A stretch of 7,698 nt of DNA. Source: JBGTLW01 sp041743835 (lineage in GTDB: Bacteria > Planctomycetota > Phycisphaerae > Phycisphaerales > Phycisphaeraceae). The stretch lies in contig JBGTLW010000330.1 of the NCBI GenBank assembly GCA_041743835.1, positions 1 to 7,698 on the forward strand, written 5' to 3'. This document shows, in pieces, positions 5,407 to 7,698 of this stretch; position 1 is the stretch's first letter, and every line of letters starts with the position of its first letter. The position numbers and the translations under genes are program-made. The notes beneath the pieces were generated by a model that searched no databases, was not told the origin of the DNA, and was given only the letters and a program-made list of their open reading frames with translations.

Positions 5407-6240
5407 GTGGAACGCATTCTGCATACCGCTTGCATCGCCCCGGCCCTCATCGCCGTCACCTTATTCGCCTCGTCCGCCGACGCCGTCGTCGTCGTCGACT
5501 ACGACGCCGCGGATAACCCTGTTACATCCACCCAACCCCTACGGCTTGCCGACGGGACGACCAGTTTCACCAGTGGAAGCTCACGGGCCTTCTCAACCAA
5601 TGCGATGCAGCCCGGCAGCGGCTATACGGGCCCGGCGTTCCATGGCGGATTCGCTATCGCCACCGGCGGCGCATCGATGGATCTCGCCCAAGTCGCCAAC
5701 AACAGCAATGGTGGCGACCCGATCCAGTTTTCCATGAGCAATAACGCTAACTCTTCGCTAAATGCGCTGGTGCTGGCTGACGTGACCTCATCCGTCTTTG
5801 ACTCGTCAAGCACGATTGTTCTTCGCGCCATCCGCAACGATAGCCAGGGAACGTTTAGCGCCACCATCCGCTTGGTTTTCGGCGTCGGATCGACGTATTA
5901 CGCCAGTTCCACCACGGTCATGACGGTCAACGCCAACAATGCGGGCATGTCTACGTTGACACTCAACTTTGCCCAACTCGACGCCCTGACTTTCGATGCA
6001 TACAGCCCGGGCACATCGCTGGCCTATGTCGGCGGCAGCCCGGCCTCGTTCGATCCGACGGTCGACGCATGGAACAGCATCGGTGTGCTAATCCGCAACG
6101 CAAACTCCGGGGGCTCGAGCCGCAACAACACCGGCGTCGAACTGCACCAGTTTACGGTGGACGCCATCCCCGAACCCGCGTCGCTTGCCTTGCTGGGGCT
6201 TGGAGGCCTGCTGATGCTGGGTCGTGGACGACGCGTGTAA
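5407..6240 (+). CDS. exported PEP-CTERM sorting-domain protein
   Basis: A 277-residue secreted protein of unknown function. The N-terminus is a Sec signal peptide: Arg near the start, a hydrophobic core (IAPALIAVTLFA), and likely cleavage after ASSADA, about residue 26. The mature part (~27-250) is rich in Ser, Thr, Asn and Gly with alternating hydrophobic residues, suggesting beta structure, and appears to lack cysteine. The C-terminus is a complete PEP-CTERM signal: PEP at 255-257, a hydrophobic helix (SLALLGLGGLLMLG), then the basic tail RGRRV. In known systems this tail is recognised by an exosortase, which is not in the window, and the protein ends up at the envelope or in extracellular matrix. 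It starts 115 bp after the regulator gene with no clear promoter between, so co-transcription is possible. Two in-frame starts each have a ribosome site; GTG at 5407 is preferred because it places the signal peptide at the true N-terminus. Confidence 0.87.
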   Translation: MERILHTACIAPALIAVTLFASSADAVVVVDYDAADNPVTSTQPLRLADGTTSFTSGSSRAFSTNAMQPGSGYTGPAFHGGFAIATGGASMDLAQVANNSNGGDPIQFSMSNNANSSLNALVLADVTSSVFDSSSTIVLRAIRNDSQGTFSATIRLVFGVGSTYYASSTTVMTVNANNAGMSTLTLNFAQLDALTFDAYSPGTSLAYVGGSPASFDPTVDAWNSIGVLIRNANSGGSSRNNTGVELHQFTVDAIPEPASLALLGLGGLLMLGRGRRV

Positions 6241-6248
6241 GTCTTGGC

Positions 6249-6299
6249 TCGAAACCACTGCGGCCACCCCGCTGGGAACAGCGGGTTGGCCGATTTCGA
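6249..6299 (+). terminator. strong GNRA-capped hairpin between PEP-CTERM and pseudopilin genes (terminator, attenuator or mRNA stabiliser)
   Basis: Two 14-nt arms (6261-6274 and 6279-6292) pair with a single mismatch around a GGAA loop, a GNRA tetraloop. Outside it TCGAAA (6249-6254) can pair with TTTCGA (6294-6299). The hairpin begins 20 nt after the PEP-CTERM stop. What follows (ATTTCGATTC) is only mildly T-rich, so full termination is uncertain; partial read-through or protection of the upstream message from 3' decay is as likely. Confidence 0.6.
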
Positions 6300-6324
6300 T
6301 TCAAACCACATGGACGAGCACACG

Positions 6325-7080
6325 ATGAAAAGCCATCGACTCCAAAACACCACAAAGCCGAGGGATTGCTATCCCTCTGCTCCCCCATGCCACCGCACCC
6401 GACCCACACACGCTTTTACGCTCATCGAACTCCTCGTGGTCATCAGCATCATCGCGCTGCTGATCGCGCTGCTGCTGCCCGCTCTGCGGAATGCACGTGA
6501 GGCAGCGCTTTCGACAAAGTGTCTGAGCCAAATGCGCCAGTCAGGCATCGCCATCAAGATTTATGCCCAAGACTATCGCGGGCACATCCGCAGGGACGTG
6601 ACCAATTGGGTCAAGCCGCTGTTGGCCAACGACTACATCGCCAGCGGCGACGGCGGCGTGTGCCCGTCATGGGAGCCGTTCAGTTATCAAAGCAACGGCA
6701 GCCAGATTTACGGGATTCGAATTGAGGGTGTCAACTGGACACAGATCAACCCGCCAGCCAATGCCGCGAACGCGATATATGCCCTCTCGCTTCATGAGCT
6801 GGAGGACACTCGCAAGCCAACCGAGTTCCTGCTGTTAAGCGATACCGCCCAATATAACGGCGTTGGTGTGACGTTGACACAGACCGGGCAGTGGCAGCCG
6901 GGCATGAACAACCCCACGCGACGGCATATCACCCACACCCGCCACCTCGGGGCCGCCAACGTCTGGGCGATCGACGGCCACGCCGAGTCCCAGAGCGGCG
7001 ATGTCCTGCTTGAGCACGAGGTCAGACTCTGGGTCGGGATGGATGGCATGCGCTACTTCAACGGCGCGCCCTCGCCGTGA
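6325..7080 (+). CDS. prepilin-type pseudopilin with H-X9-DG tail
   Basis: A 251-residue type II secretion or type IV pilus-like protein. A 30-residue basic leader ends in Ala, then FTLIELLVVISIIALLIALL begins the transmembrane/assembly helix with the conserved Glu at +5. Prepilin peptidase would cut between A30 and F31. A helix rich in Ala and Arg follows (LRNAREAA), then a globular domain. Near the end, H207 is followed by nine residues and then D217-G218, exactly the H-X9-DG pattern (TIGR04294) that planctomycetes carry in large paralogous families. These proteins are thought to serve secretion or surface assembly; individual roles are unknown. Start: the ATG at 6325 has a weak GGACGAG upstream. 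The ATG at 6310 lies five codons earlier, and one at 6244 would run through the hairpin. It follows the PEP-CTERM gene by 84 bp and may share its transcript. Confidence 0.87.
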   Translation: MKSHRLQNTTKPRDCYPSAPPCHRTRPTHAFTLIELLVVISIIALLIALLLPALRNAREAALSTKCLSQMRQSGIAIKIYAQDYRGHIRRDVTNWVKPLLANDYIASGDGGVCPSWEPFSYQSNGSQIYGIRIEGVNWTQINPPANAANAIYALSLHELEDTRKPTEFLLLSDTAQYNGVGVTLTQTGQWQPGMNNPTRRHITHTRHLGAANVWAIDGHAESQSGDVLLEHEVRLWVGMDGMRYFNGAPSP

Positions 7081-7227
7081 CATCCAAAACCCAGCGAGCG
7101 ACCTGCACTTTGCGCTCCAATCGAACGCTACGGGCGTTGTCGTGCATCGCGATGAGTCGCCACGACCAGACATATTCTGTGACCCCCGGTTACCCTCGGC
7201 CGCGTACCGCTCACCCCCGGAGAAATC
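7081..7227. other. intergenic spacer with nested inverted repeats
   Basis: This 147-bp gap between the pseudopilin gene and the last gene holds GTCGTG (7139-7144) and CACGAC (7161-7166) enclosing a perfect 10-bp palindrome, CATCGCGATG (7145-7154). A smaller AACGC/GCGTT hairpin lies at 7124-7138. No good promoter is evident. The repeats could be an operator or a leader structure. Confidence 0.35.
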
Positions 7228-7698
7228 ATGCCGCGATCAACCCGCCTGATGTTTATGATGCTACTGCTGATCCTCCAGCCGCTGCCCGCCTCGGCGCAGG
7301 ACACCACAGTGCTCTACAAGGCCGGTGAAGAGAACACCTTCAACTCCCGGCGAGGGTACGGCGCCAAGCCGGTCGAGCTTGACGGCCGGGCCGCGACGCA
7401 GTTGTCGTGGAGTGCCGGCATTAACACGCTCAATGAGGCGGCGTTCCGTACTCGACCCGACCTGGTCGCGTTTGGCTCAGGGATCAAGCTGGAGGTGGAC
7501 ATCAACACCGACACCTTCCCGGAGCTGCGGGTTGCTGGCGTGCGGGTAATTGACCTGCACGGCGAGATTCATCAGTACGGCAAACTCACTGTGCCCGAGG
7601 GCGAGGGTTGGAAGACCTGGGAAGTGGACCTCTCGGCGGACAAGGTCACCGACCGCTGGGGCGGGGCCGATGCCGGCCGGGGCCAGATCGACCCGCCG
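7228..7698 (+). CDS. secreted protein of unknown function, 3'-truncated
   Basis: The frame is open from the ATG at 7228 to the window edge: 157 codons, no stop. GGAG (7219-7222) lies 5 nt before the ATG. The N-terminus is a clear Sec signal peptide: basic MPRSTR, a hydrophobic core (MFMMLLLILQPLP), then ASA before Q, with cleavage likely near residue 23. The mature start looks like a beta-rich domain: TVLYKAGEENTF, VELDGRAATQLSW, KLEVDINTDTFPELRV, WKTWEVDLSADKV. This resembles the jelly-roll or accessory domains ahead of large extracellular polysaccharide enzymes, but I do not recognise a family. The rest of the gene will decide. It lies 147 bp after the pseudopilin gene on the same strand and is the likely cargo or enzyme of that unit. 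Confidence 0.8.
   Translation, partial: MPRSTRLMFMMLLLILQPLPASAQDTTVLYKAGEENTFNSRRGYGAKPVELDGRAATQLSWSAGINTLNEAAFRTRPDLVAFGSGIKLEVDINTDTFPELRVAGVRVIDLHGEIHQYGKLTVPEGEGWKTWEVDLSADKVTDRWGGADAGRGQIDPP

Overview
The window looks like a piece of a GC-rich Planctomycetota chromosome, probably class Phycisphaerae. The evidence is a PEP-CTERM secreted protein, a prepilin-like protein carrying both the FTLIELL signal and an H-X9-DG tail, a XylR-type (LacI-like plus AraC) regulator, a PF12831-type FAD oxidoreductase, and sparse Shine-Dalgarno use. The assignment rests on these family traits, not on a database match.

Layout. Bases 2-625 (+) are the 3' end of a XylR/AraC-type sugar-responsive regulator. 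It converges on 2090-675 (-), which encodes a predicted cytoplasmic alpha/alpha-toroid protein resembling carbohydrate-acting enzymes. Only 53 bp separate that gene from the divergent gene 2144-3664 (+), a cytoplasmic FAD-dependent oxidoreductase of the PF12831 type. The 466 bp at 3665-4130 have no convincing gene. The first part is GC-rich, with three adjacent inverted repeats and two weak traces of decayed coding sequence. The second part is strikingly AT-rich (about 38% GC by hand count over 3881-4080), full of short direct and inverted repeats, and ends in a near-consensus sigma70-type promoter.

That promoter drives 4131-5291 (+), a GntR-headed regulator with a LacI-like sensor domain. 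Next, all on the plus strand, come a PEP-CTERM exported protein (5407-6240), a strong GNRA-capped hairpin, an H-X9-DG pseudopilin (6325-7080), and the first 157 codons of a secreted protein that runs off the window (7228->7698).

Inferred working: two sugar-type regulators flank or head a carbohydrate-use locus. The divergent toroid enzyme and FAD oxidoreductase would act on intracellular sugars. The regulator, PEP-CTERM protein, pseudopilin and secreted protein form a second, outward-facing unit for surface display, secretion or polymer attack. No substrate can be read from the sequence. No RNA gene, CRISPR array or insertion sequence was seen.
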